From an uncultured Bacilli bacterium (GTDB lineage: Bacteria > Bacillota_I > Bacilli_A > RF39 > UBA660), in the NCBI GenBank assembly GCA_944372195.1, contig CALVYK010000007.1, positions 1-59,581 on the forward strand: a DNA stretch of 59,581 nt, read 5' to 3'. The notes under the pieces were generated by a model, which worked only from the letters and a program-made list of their open reading frames with translations, was not told the DNA's origin and did not search any database. Position numbers and translations under genes: made by a program. Shown here piece after piece: positions 16,759 to 26,800 of this stretch (its first letter is position 1; each line of letters opens with the position of its first letter).

Positions 16759-17736
16759 TTAAATATTTTCATCTATTTTTTTTAAATCAATATCCATCAA
16801 TCTTAAATAATCTTTTTCTACTTGTGTCAAATGATTTTTCATATATTTATCATGTTATTCATGCGCTTTCTTTAATGCCATTTTGTGAGAAACAAAACCA
16901 TTTGTTTTTAAAATATCATTATGAGTCATCGTTAGAAAACTATCTAACTCATTTATCCAATCTTTCATTGTCATTACTTTTCTCTTTAAGGCATTAATTT
17001 TCGCAACATCGAGATATGCCTAAACTAGCCTATTTAAAATATTTAATTCTTCTAAAGATAAATAATTTTTAGCAATTTCTGTTTCTTTTTTTGTTGGCAT
17101 TGTACCTTTAAAATTCGTTAATCCGATATTTTCTTTTTTTGAATCAACTCTATTATAAACTATTTCAGCTGCAGTGTTATTAGACACTGCATAATGCATT
17201 TTGTTTTGTATAGTTTTAAAAAAATTTATTGTTATTTTTTCGTCTGGATTATAATCTATAGAAGTAGCATATATATCTAAAATTTTTCTCCAAAAAACTT
17301 TTTCACTAGACCTTATATCTCTTATTTTTTCTAATAATTCTTCAAAATAAGGATCGTCGCCATTATTTTTAAAACGTTCAACGTTTATGTTGTAACCTTT
17401 TTTTAAATATTCTTTTAATAATTCATTAGCCCATATTCTAAATTCAGTGCCGCGGTTTGATTTAACACGAAAACCAACAGAAATTATCATATCTAAATTA
17501 TAAAAATTAGTTGGTTTTGTAGAAAATTCGGAAATACCGAATTTTCTCATAGTATTTTCCTTTTTTAGTTCATTTTCAGCATAAATATTTTTTATATGTT
17601 CATTTATTGTTGACTTAGACTTATTATATAATTTACTAATTTGTTCTTGATTCATCCAAATGTCTTCTTCTTGCAAAAAAACTTTAACATTTACATCATT
17701 ATTATCTTTATAAATTACAAAGGAACTATTTTCCAT
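16759..17736 (-). pseudogene. RhuM family gene with two in-frame stop codons
   Basis: The 17020-17736 part encodes 238 residues of a RhuM/virulence protein family member: an early FLQEEDIWMNQEQISKLYNKSKSTINEHIKNI helix-turn-helix-like segment, a TNFYNLDMIISVGFRVKSNRGTEFRIWAN block, then EELLEKIRDIRSSEKVFWRKILDIYATS. It ends abruptly at a TAG (17020-17022) within LNRLV. The same frame continues with family sequence (AYLDVAKINAL, MKDWINELDSFL, GFVSHKMALKKAHE), a TAA at 16855-16857, then HDKYMKNHLTQVEKDYL to a final TAA at 16759. So the full-length ~325-residue gene has two nonsense mutations and no frameshift. It sits between comN and spoVB as an insertion in an otherwise conserved neighbourhood. 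Confidence 0.85.
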
Positions 17737-17847
17737 ACATCCATCAACTCCTTTTTTTTATTATTAATTATTATTTTTTTATTGTCTTATTTCAAAAAAC
17801 TTATACATATATTATATAAGAAAAATTAATATTTTTAAAGGTGATTT

Positions 17848-19137
17848 ATGAAAAAAAATAAATTTATTGTGTCAACTATTATATTAATTATTGGTGGCTT
17901 TATAACAAAAATATTAAGTATGATTATTAAAATAGTTATGACTAGATTAGTAGGTACTGAAGGAATTGGTTTATACATGTTGGTTAACCCTACTTTTATG
18001 TTATTTATAGCAATATGTACTTTAGGATTACCTACTGCTATATCAAAATTAGTATCCGAAGATAAAAGAAACAATAAAAAATTAGTTTTTTCTAGTTTGT
18101 TTTTAATAATTATTATTAATATATTTGTTATGTTATTTGTATTTTTGTTCGCTAAATTTATTTCAAATAACCTATTGCATGAAAATAGAGCATATTATTC
18201 TATTATAGCTATTGCTTTAGTATTACCATTCATATCAATATCAGGAATATTAAGAGGATATTTTTTTGGTAAACAAAGAATGTTTCCTCATGTTTTATCT
18301 AATGTTTTAGAAGATGTAACAAGATTAATCAGTATTATTTTATTTACACCATTCTTTTTACTTAAAGGTTTAGAATTTGCTGTTGCATTTTTAATTTTAT
18401 CAAATATTATAAGTGAATTAACTTCAATATTTATATTATTTTTCTTTTTACCTAAAAATTTTAAATTATATAAAAAAGATATTACTCCTTCATTAAGTAA
18501 TATCAAAGATATATTAGAAATAAGTCTACCAACTACTGGATCTAGATTAATAGGAACAATCGGTATGTTTTTTGAGCCAATTATTTTAACCTATTTTTTA
18601 ATCAAAGCTGGTTTTTCTAATACTTATATTTTAAACGAATATGGCATTTTAAATGGCTATGTTATGCCATTAATACTATTACCTTCATTTTTTACAGGTG
18701 CGATATCCCAAGCACTACTTCCAATTGTAAGTAATAGCTATTCTAATAAACATTATAAATATACTAGAAATAAAATTAAACAAGCTATATTTATTTCATT
18801 ATTAATAGGTATTCCAGCTACAATTATATTTGTTTCAATACCTGAAATACCCTTAAAATTAATATTTAATACTAATGAAGGCATTACTTATATTAAAATA
18901 CTAGCCCCTATTTGCTTATTACACTACATCCAGTCACCTTTAACAACATCATTACAAGCGATGGGAAAAAGTAATAGTGCAATGATGGGAACATTAGTTG
19001 GAATGATTTTGCGAACTATTATTTTAATAATTTGTTGCATATTTAAATTAGGTATTTATAGTTTAATAATAGCAAGTTGTATTAATATATTGTATGTAAC
19101 AATACACCATATAATAAAAATTAACCAATTAATATAA
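17848..19137 (+). CDS. spoVB: SpoVB-like polysaccharide/lipid flippase
   Basis: A 429-residue MOP-superfamily (MATE-like) flippase with about 12-14 membrane segments, needed for spore cortex peptidoglycan in Bacillus. Matching features are the start ILIIGGFITKILSMIIKIVMTRLVGTEGIGLYMLVNPTFML, GLPTAISKLVSE, GILRGYFFGKQRMFPHVLSNVLEDVTRL and the central LPTTGSRLIGTI block. AAAGGTGAT precedes the ATG. It is one of the few plus-strand genes and is transcribed away from the comN/rel group. The gene at 42473-44098 is a distant paralogue; this copy matches SpoVB better because of its length and proximity to comN. Confidence 0.85.
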   Translation: MKKNKFIVSTIILIIGGFITKILSMIIKIVMTRLVGTEGIGLYMLVNPTFMLFIAICTLGLPTAISKLVSEDKRNNKKLVFSSLFLIIIINIFVMLFVFLFAKFISNNLLHENRAYYSIIAIALVLPFISISGILRGYFFGKQRMFPHVLSNVLEDVTRLISIILFTPFFLLKGLEFAVAFLILSNIISELTSIFILFFFLPKNFKLYKKDITPSLSNIKDILEISLPTTGSRLIGTIGMFFEPIILTYFLIKAGFSNTYILNEYGILNGYVMPLILLPSFFTGAISQALLPIVSNSYSNKHYKYTRNKIKQAIFISLLIGIPATIIFVSIPEIPLKLIFNTNEGITYIKILAPICLLHYIQSPLTTSLQAMGKSNSAMMGTLVGMILRTIILIICCIFKLGIYSLIIASCINILYVTIHHIIKINQLI

Positions 19138-19143
19138 AACAAA

Positions 19144-19189
19144 AAACTTGATTAATTATCAAAATTTAATTTGATTATTTATCAAGTTT
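19144..19189. terminator. Convergent terminator between spoVB and metG
   Basis: A 9-bp stem (19144-19152 with 19181-19189) encloses a partly paired AT-rich loop, with A-rich sequence on the left and T-rich on the right. It lies between two convergent genes and could serve both. Confidence 0.5.
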
Positions 19190-19198
19190 AATTTATAT

Positions 19199-20794
19199 TT
19201 AATCAATTCTATTAAATAACAACTCAACATTATTTATTTTCATATCACCATTTAATTTATATTCTTCCCATTTAAATGGTTCTAATGATAACATATTTTT
19301 AATTTTATCTGCACTACTAGGTATAAACGGATTTAATAAATTAGATAAATTAGCCATAATATAAACACAAGTATATGTAGTTTCATTAAATGCATTAATA
19401 TCTTCTTTAACTTGAATCCAAGGTTGTCTTTCATCATAATATTTATTACCCAAAGTAGCATATTCAACTATTTTATTTAAAGCTTCTTTTAGTTCACCAT
19501 CAGTAATTAATTTACCTACTTCATCGTATATAGCTTTAGTTCTAGCCATAATATCAACATCAATTTCTGCTTTTTTAATAACTCCATCAAATTTTTTATT
19601 GATAAATGATAAATTACGATTAATAAAATTACCAATTACTCCTACTAAAAATTTATTATGAGCCGAAATAAGATCACCGCTTGAAAAGTTAACATCTTTT
19701 TTCTCAGGGCCATTAAAAATCATATAAAATCTAACAGTATCTTTATTATAAGTAGTTGCTAGTTCGTCCATAGTAACTAAATTACCTTTAGATTTACTCA
19801 TTTTCTCATCATTCATATTTACATATTCACAAGAAATAATCTTTTTAGGTAATTGATATTTTGGATTAATAGCATATAGTAAAGCCGGATAAATAATTGT
19901 ATGAAAAGTAATATTATCCTTACCATGAGCAAAATAAGTTATTAAATTTTTATGATCTGTTACGAAAGATTCAAAATCAATATTTCTATCTTTACATACT
20001 TTCATTGTAGCTGTTAAATAACCAAGTACTGCTTCTATCCAAACATAGATTTTTTTATCTTCATAACCAGCTACTGGTACATCTACTCCCCATGTTAATT
20101 GTCTTGTGGTAGCTCGGTCAATCAATCCTAAATTAAGATATTTTTTAGTTTCATTGTAAGCATTTTTACGCCAATCATCTTTATGTGAATCAACATATTT
20201 AGTTAATATATCTTGAAAAGCAGATAATTTAAAATATAAATGTTTATTATTTTTAACTACTGTACTAGTACCACATATTTTACATTTTTTGTCTTTTAAT
20301 TCTTTAGGATTAATTGGGCTTAAACAATCGTCACACTGTTCACCCATTGCATGACCACCACAATGTGGGCAGGTTCCAATTATTTCCCTATCAGATAAAT
20401 ATTCATTGCATTTTGGACAAAAATCTTGTTCTTCCTCTTTTTCATAAATATATCCATTATCTAATATTATTTTATAAAATTCTTGAACTTGTTTTTTATG
20501 CTCATTAGTCATGGTAGCTGTATAAAAATCGTAAGAAAAATCTAAAGATTTAAAAGAATTTGTAAATTCATTATGGTATTTATTGGCTATGTCGATAGGA
20601 TTTATTCCTTCTTTTTTAGCTCTTACTGTGATAGGTGTACCATGACAATCAGTACCTGATACATAAATTACCCTATTCCCACAACCTCTATGATATCTTG
20701 CTATTACATCTCCTGGGAGTAGTGCCGCTAAATGACCAATATGCAATGAATTATTAGCATATGGCCAAGCACCTCCTATTAATATATCTTTCAT
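19199..20794 (-). CDS. metG: Methionine-tRNA ligase
   Basis: Class I synthetase of 531 residues. LHIGHLAALLPGDVIARYHR carries the HIGH motif and KMSKSKGN the second signature. Four CxxC pairs (CPKC, CPHC, CDDC, CKIC) in the connective insertion predict two zinc knuckles, the form with the E. coli-type double zinc site. YPALLYAI and the WGVDVP segment are present. The C-terminal tRNA-binding/dimerisation domain is absent, as in shorter MetRS forms. It follows leuS by ~29 bases, so the two are probably one transcript; there is no room for a T-box leader. Confidence 0.96.
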   Translation of the reverse strand: MKDILIGGAWPYANNSLHIGHLAALLPGDVIARYHRGCGNRVIYVSGTDCHGTPITVRAKKEGINPIDIANKYHNEFTNSFKSLDFSYDFYTATMTNEHKKQVQEFYKIILDNGYIYEKEEEQDFCPKCNEYLSDREIIGTCPHCGGHAMGEQCDDCLSPINPKELKDKKCKICGTSTVVKNNKHLYFKLSAFQDILTKYVDSHKDDWRKNAYNETKKYLNLGLIDRATTRQLTWGVDVPVAGYEDKKIYVWIEAVLGYLTATMKVCKDRNIDFESFVTDHKNLITYFAHGKDNITFHTIIYPALLYAINPKYQLPKKIISCEYVNMNDEKMSKSKGNLVTMDELATTYNKDTVRFYMIFNGPEKKDVNFSSGDLISAHNKFLVGVIGNFINRNLSFINKKFDGVIKKAEIDVDIMARTKAIYDEVGKLITDGELKEALNKIVEYATLGNKYYDERQPWIQVKEDINAFNETTYTCVYIMANLSNLLNPFIPSSADKIKNMLSLEPFKWEEYKLNGDMKINNVELLFNRID

Positions 20795-20823
20795 ATTTTA
20801 TCTCCTTTTTTAGTAAAAATAAT

Positions 20824-23211
20824 TTATTTTATAACAATATTAACTAATTTTTTAGGTATTGTTATTATTTTAACAATTTCTTTGTTTTCAATATATTTTT
20901 TAACATTATCTAAATTTTTAGCTAAATTTTCCATCTCTTCTTCAGAAGTATCAGTATTAACTTCTATCTTACCTCTTACCTTACCATTTACTTGAACAAC
21001 CAACTCATAACTATCATTTTCTAATTTATTTTCATCATATGTTGGCCATTTACTTAAACAAATTGGATTAAATCCGCATTGTTCATTTAATTCTTCAGTA
21101 ATATGTGGTGAAATAGGATTTAACAAAATTAGTAATATATGATAATCTTCTTTGGTTATTTTATCTTGTTTTTCATATTCATTTAATAAAATCATTAAAC
21201 TAGATACAGCTGTATTATATTTCATATTATCTAAATCATTTGTTACTTTTTTAATAGTTTGATTTATTAATATTTCCAAATTAGAACTATATTTATTATC
21301 ATCAACTACTTTATCTTTTAGTCTAACAATTCTATCTAAAAATTTACGGCAACCATTTAAACCAGCATCACTCCAAGCAGCATCTTGGGAATAATCACCA
21401 ATAAACATTTCATAGCAACGTAATGCATCAGCACCATATTTATTAACCATATCATCTGGATTAATAACATTACCTTTAGATTTACTCATCTTTTCACCAT
21501 TAGATCCTAAAATCATACCATGAGCAACTCTTTTTTTAAATGGTTCTTTAGTTGGCACTAAACCAATATCATATAAGAATTTATGCCAAAATCTTGCATA
21601 TAATAAATGTCTTGTAGCATGTTCCATACCACCATTATAATAATCAACCATTCCCCAATATTTTAATGCTTCTTGGGAAACAAATTCTTTATCATTATGA
21701 GCATCCATATATCTTAAATAATACCAACTAGACCCAGCCCAATTAGGCATTGTATCAGTTTCTCTTTTAGCAGGCCCACCACATTTAGGACATGTTGTAT
21801 TAACCCATTCAGTTATATTAGCAAGTGGACTTTCTCCATCATCAGTAGGTTCATAATGCGCTACATCAGGTAATAATACAGGTAATTGATCATAAGGAAC
21901 AGCTTGCCATCCACATTTTTCACAATAAACTAAAGGTATTGGTTCTCCCCAGAAACGTTGACGAGAAAATATCCAATCTTGTAATTTATAATTTGTTTTT
22001 CTAACAGCTATTTTTTTACTTTCTAACACATCAATCATTTTAGAAATTGCTTCTTTTTTAGTTTTAATACCATTTAAGAAATCAGAGTTAATCATTTCCC
22101 CATCGCCTGTATATGGTAAAGATTCTCCACCTTTAATAACTTCAATAATAGGCATATTAAACTTTTTAGCAAATTCATAATCTCTTTCGTCGTGAGCAGG
22201 GACAGCCATGATAGCTCCTGTTCCATAATGCATCATAACATAATCAGCGGTAAACAAAGGTATCTTATTACCATTTAATGGATTAATAGCTTCAATTCCT
22301 TCAATTTTAACGCCTGTTTTTTCTTTAACTAATTCAGTTCTTTCAAATTCGGTTTTCTCTTTAGCTTTCTTTTGATATTCTCTTATTTCTTTTATATTTT
22401 TAATTACATCAGCATATTTTTCTAAAATTGGATGTTCTGGAGAAACAACCATAAAAGTACAACCAAATAAAGTGTCAGGTCTTGTAGTATAAACTTTTAA
22501 TTTATCATTAACTGTTAAATCAAAATCAACTTCTGCTCCTTCACTTTTGCCAATCCAATTTATTTGCGCAATTTTAATACGATCTAAAAATTCTGTATCA
22601 GCTAAACCATCTAATAATTTTTGTGAATAATCGCTCATCTTTAACATCCATTGTTCTTTTTCTTTTTGAACAACCTTACTACCACATCTTTCACATACTC
22701 CACCAGATGAATCTTCATTAGATAAACCAGTTTTACAAACAGGACACCAATTTATATCTTTTTTTGCTTTATAAGCCATACCATGTTCAAAAAATTTTAA
22801 AAACTGCCATTGCGTCCATTTATAGTATTCAGGATCAGTAGTCGAAAATTCACGAGACCAATCAAAAGAAATCCCTAAGTTTTTTACTTGTTGCTTAAAA
22901 ACTTTTATATTTTCTTTAACAGCTTCTTTAGGATGAATATGATTTTTTATTGCATATTGTTCGGCAGGTGCTCCAAAAGCATCCCAACCAATTGGAAATA
23001 AAACATTGTATCCTTCCATTCTTTTTTTTCTACTCATAGCATCTAAAGCTGTATAACTTCTGACATGTCCTACATGTAATCCACTTCCTGACGGATAAGG
23101 AAATTCAACCAAATAATAATATTTTGGTTTATCACTATTATTTTTAGCTACAAAAATATTATTATCTTCCCAATACTTTTGCCATTTACTTTCTATTTCT
23201 TTTGTATTCAT
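20824..23211 (-). CDS. leuS: Leucine-tRNA ligase
   Basis: A 795-residue class I synthetase. FPYPSGSGLHVGHVRSYTALDAMSRKKRMEGYNVLFPIGWDAFG contains the HIGH-like motif. The editing (CP1) domain (TTRPDTLFGCTFMVV, YGTGAIMAVPAHDERD) and KMSKSKGNVINPDD follow. Zinc CxxC pairs (CPVC/CERC, CEKC/CPKC) are present. The C-terminus (VQVNGKVRGKIEV...) is complete. It is slightly shorter than the usual 800-860. It overlaps the small membrane protein upstream by one base. Confidence 0.97.
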   Translation of the reverse strand: MNTKEIESKWQKYWEDNNIFVAKNNSDKPKYYYLVEFPYPSGSGLHVGHVRSYTALDAMSRKKRMEGYNVLFPIGWDAFGAPAEQYAIKNHIHPKEAVKENIKVFKQQVKNLGISFDWSREFSTTDPEYYKWTQWQFLKFFEHGMAYKAKKDINWCPVCKTGLSNEDSSGGVCERCGSKVVQKEKEQWMLKMSDYSQKLLDGLADTEFLDRIKIAQINWIGKSEGAEVDFDLTVNDKLKVYTTRPDTLFGCTFMVVSPEHPILEKYADVIKNIKEIREYQKKAKEKTEFERTELVKEKTGVKIEGIEAINPLNGNKIPLFTADYVMMHYGTGAIMAVPAHDERDYEFAKKFNMPIIEVIKGGESLPYTGDGEMINSDFLNGIKTKKEAISKMIDVLESKKIAVRKTNYKLQDWIFSRQRFWGEPIPLVYCEKCGWQAVPYDQLPVLLPDVAHYEPTDDGESPLANITEWVNTTCPKCGGPAKRETDTMPNWAGSSWYYLRYMDAHNDKEFVSQEALKYWGMVDYYNGGMEHATRHLLYARFWHKFLYDIGLVPTKEPFKKRVAHGMILGSNGEKMSKSKGNVINPDDMVNKYGADALRCYEMFIGDYSQDAAWSDAGLNGCRKFLDRIVRLKDKVVDDNKYSSNLEILINQTIKKVTNDLDNMKYNTAVSSLMILLNEYEKQDKITKEDYHILLILLNPISPHITEELNEQCGFNPICLSKWPTYDENKLENDSYELVVQVNGKVRGKIEVNTDTSEEEMENLAKNLDNVKKYIENKEIVKIITIPKKLVNIVIK

Positions 23212-23546
23212 TATTTACACTTCCTTTTCAAATAATTACCTATTAAATTGTAAAAAATAAAAATAAGAGGTATTAAAACAATTAATCCAATTAATAATTG
23301 TAATATTAAATTATTAACTAAATATGTAGCTGTAAAAGCAATACTTATTATTAAAGAATTAGTTAATCCTAAAATATTAGTAAATTTTTTCATGTTTAAT
23401 TTATTAACATCTATTTTATATTTCTTTACAAAATACATAACTTGATTACTTCTCTTAAATTTATCATATCTTTTAGTTTGTAATATAACTGTAAATAAAT
23501 AAAATAGATAAACAATTAAAAATGAGATTATAAAACCAAATAACAT
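23211..23546 (-). CDS. Small multi-pass membrane protein of unknown function
   Basis: A 111-residue protein with three predicted membrane segments (~3-23, ~58-78, ~83-103) and a basic cytoplasmic loop with KRYDKFKRSNQVMYFVKKYKIDVNKLNMKKF between the first and second. TTTGGAGG precedes the ATG at ideal spacing. It shares a base with leuS and its own promoter drives the leuS-metG unit. The pattern 'K.R......V..F..KY.ID..KL..K.F' is reminiscent of small membrane proteins conserved in related uncultured Firmicutes, but I cannot name a family. Confidence 0.65.
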   Translation of the reverse strand: MLFGFIISFLIVYLFYLFTVILQTKRYDKFKRSNQVMYFVKKYKIDVNKLNMKKFTNILGLTNSLIISIAFTATYLVNNLILQLLIGLIVLIPLIFIFYNLIGNYLKRKCK

Positions 23547-23570
23547 ATTAATACCTCCAAACTATTTATT

Positions 23571-23599
23571 ATTATATTATAAAATATAACAATAATCAA
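23571..23599 (-). promoter_or_regulatory. Sigma-A promoter for the membrane protein-leuS-metG operon
   Basis: TTGATT (-35, 23594-23599) and TATAAT (-10, 23571-23576) on the minus strand, 17 bases apart, just upstream of a strong ribosome-binding site. A second overlapping TATAAT (23576-23581) is also present. Confidence 0.7.
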
Positions 23600-23775
23600 G
23601 AAATTGTTTTAATATTAAAAAATTCATCAGTTTATTTATGCATATTTTATATAGTCATATTTATGTTTACTATTTAATTTTATATTTCCTTATTGAAGTT
23701 GTTTTATTTTTGTTAAATGCGCCTCTTTTAAATAATACATATAGATTCTTTTCTTGTTTATGAAATATTATTATA

Positions 23776-23807
23776 ACAAAAAAGTAAACAGTTTTATGTT
23801 TACTTTT
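23776..23807 (-). terminator. Terminator after prepilin-like copy B
   Basis: A stem of at least nine pairs (from 23781-23789 with 23798-23806) with an 8-base loop, followed on the minus strand by a T run. It lies ~30 bases after the giant prepilin-like gene. The rest of the 290-base gap holds the promoter at 23571-23599 and otherwise nothing I recognise. Confidence 0.75.
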
Positions 23808-23838
23808 ATCTTAAAAATTCATAATAAATAATATTTTT

Positions 23839-26800
23839 TTAATTTGATACTAATACAGCACGGCTAGACCAAGTAGAATTAGCATCACCATGACTATTAC
23901 TAAAGCCTAATAAACCACAGCCACGATAAAACCAAGCAGAAGTCATATATGGGAATAACGTATAATCACTATACCAACTACCTTTTTCATTGTTAAACGT
24001 TTTTAATATTTCTCTTGTTGCATCTCCCAATTTTCCTCGCAAATTAGCTAAATTTGATGTATTATATGTATAACTATCATAATATTTACTATTAGGTATT
24101 GAGCTAAATCCAGAAAGACTTTGAAAAAATATTCCGGTAGTAGTTATCATATTTCCCATAACATAATCCCATGCTCCGCCATTCATATCGTATATTCCAT
24201 AAATATTTCCAGTAGTAGATTGACTAACATTTGTTTTGTATGCATTTGAAGGACCACCACCTGTTATAAAATGACTATCATCATATATGTTAACTGGTAT
24301 ACATTCCAATGCCACACATTTTCCACCTGCACATGTTCCATATTTGCTATATGATAAATAAGTTACAGCTCCCCATTCCATATTCTTCATCATGTGACTA
24401 TCTCCATTTAAATTATATATCGTAGTCATATTTTGAATTGCTGTGAAAAATGACGATATAGTTTGATTTCTTAAACTTGTTATATTTGGTTTAATTGTAA
24501 TTTTGCTAGTACTTCCACTTACTTCAAATTTTCCTGCCCAAAAACCTGTTAATTCTTGAGTTCCAAATGTAAATGCTGGATGAGTATAAGTACTTATTCC
24601 ATTCTTTACGCTTCCATTAGTTTTGTCTGTACATATTTCACTGCTCGTTCCATTTCCACTTAGAGAATCAACACAATTTACTGTTCCACTACTATTAGTT
24701 CCACTTTCAAATTTTATTTGAATTTCTACTGGCTCTATGGCTTCATTATTACCATTAAATATTGTGTATGTGTATCTTGGTATCCATACATACCATAAAG
24801 CTATTTCATCTTCTGTTATTGTGTCACCTACATTTTTAGTTACTCCACTATTTAATACTACTGCATTAGCCCATTCTTGTGAATTATAGTCATACCATTT
24901 TTTTGATATATCAGCATATTCCCAATTATTTCCGTCATAATATATTGGTATCATATTATTAAGTAATTCTGGACTATTGGCTCCACTGTTATCAATGTAC
25001 AATTTTGCTTTTACTTCAATTTGTTTTGTAGCTGTAACTTTTTTGCCATTACCTCCAGTTGCTGTACATGTAACTGTTTTTGTTCCTGAAGATAAACTGC
25101 TTGTATTAGTTGGACTACAGCTTAAACTTCCGCCACTTATTCCATAACTTACCGTAAAGTAATTACTTGTTGCATTGCTATCACCCTCTGTGATACTTAC
25201 TGTTCCACTTTTTGCTGTTATCGTTGGACTATTTTTATCAATCTTTATTGTATAATTTCTAGTTGAACTATTTCCGGCTAAATCTGTTGTTGTTATTGTT
25301 ACTTTTGTTCCACTTGTATTTGATGTTATACTGCTTATATTACTTGTTGTACTTGAATGTCCTGATAAACTATCACTTCCATTTACTTTATTTACTGTTA
25401 CATTACTTGTATACCAACTATTACTTCCTAATGTTCCTGTAAATGTTGCTGTTCCAGCTGTTGGTGCTGTCTTATCTAGTTTATAGGTATCACTACAAAT
25501 CTTTGATGTCTTATTATTATTATCGGTTACTTGGATACATAACCTATTATTTCCTTCTACTTCTATATAGAAATCTTTGGTTGTTCCAGTAAATGTTGCA
25601 CTTGGCGTACATTCATCAGAACTATTACTTGAACAACTTTTAGTCGATTTTATTCCACTTCCACTATTATCTGTGATTGTTGCTCTTACAAAGAAATTAC
25701 TCTTTGCCCAACCGTTGCTATTTACAGAACTACTATTTACTAAATTGTATGTTATCGTTGGCGCTGGGGCATCTATGATAATACTTCTTGTTGCTTCTTT
25801 TGTATTTCCTGCTTTATCTCTTATTGTGTATTTTACTGTCTTTGTTCCTGCTACCGATGTATCTACAATTGTTGGCTCAATTATTAAATCTCCTGAGATT
25901 CCTGATAATGCATCGTTATATGTTACTCCTGTCTTTAAGTCTACACTTGCATGTCTTTGAACTGTTTGTGTGGTTAATCCTGAAATCGTTGGTAATGTCT
26001 TATCTAGTTTATAGGTATCACTACAAATCTTTGATGTCTTATTATTATTATCGGTTACTTCGATACATAATTTATTATTTCCTTCAGTTTGAATATAAAA
26101 GTCTTTTGTTGTCCCGGTAAAGCTTGCACTTGGCGTACATTCATCAGAACTATTACTTGAACAACTTTTAGTCGATTTTATTCCACTTCCACTATTATCT
26201 GTTATTGTCGCTCTTACAAAGAAATCACTCTTTGCCCAGCCATTACCATTTACAGAACTACTATCTGCTAAAGTATATGTTATCGTTGGTGATGGAGCAT
26301 CTACGATAATACTTCTTGTTGCTTCTTTTGTATTTCCTGCTTTATCTGTTACTTTATATTTTATTACTTTTGTTCCTGTTACTGATGTATCTACACTTGC
26401 TGGCTCAATTATTAATTCGCCTGAGATTCCTGATAACGCATCGTTATATGTTACTCCTGTCTTTAAGTCTACACTTGAATGTCTTTGAACTGTTTGTGTT
26501 GTTAAGCCTGAAATCGTTGGTAATGTCTTATCTAGTTTATATGTATCACTACATACTTTTGATGTCTTATTATTATTATCTGTTACTTCGATACACATTC
26601 TATTATTTCCTTCAGTTTGAATATAGAAGTCTTTTGTTGTTGATGTAAAGCTTGCACTTGGCGTACATTCACTCGAACTATTACTTGAACAACTTTTGGC
26701 AATATTGATTCCACTTCCACTATTATCTGTAATAGTTGCTCTTACAAAGAAATTACTCTTTGCCCAACCGTTACTATTTATTGAACTGCTATCAACTAAA

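Noticed and set aside
16855-17022. Stop-codon readthrough in the RhuM gene
   Set aside because: Two different stops (TAG and TAA) are involved, both are used as normal terminators of other genes here, and the gene is an accessory type prone to decay.
12999-17736. Prophage carrying KilA-N and RhuM
   Set aside because: The two genes are separated by dtd, rel and comN, and there are no integrase, structural or lysis genes nearby.
20795-23838. T-box or other riboswitch before leuS/metG
   Set aside because: The leuS-metG gap is ~29 bases and leuS overlaps the preceding gene; the 290-base gap upstream shows no T-box stem or specifier-like structure.
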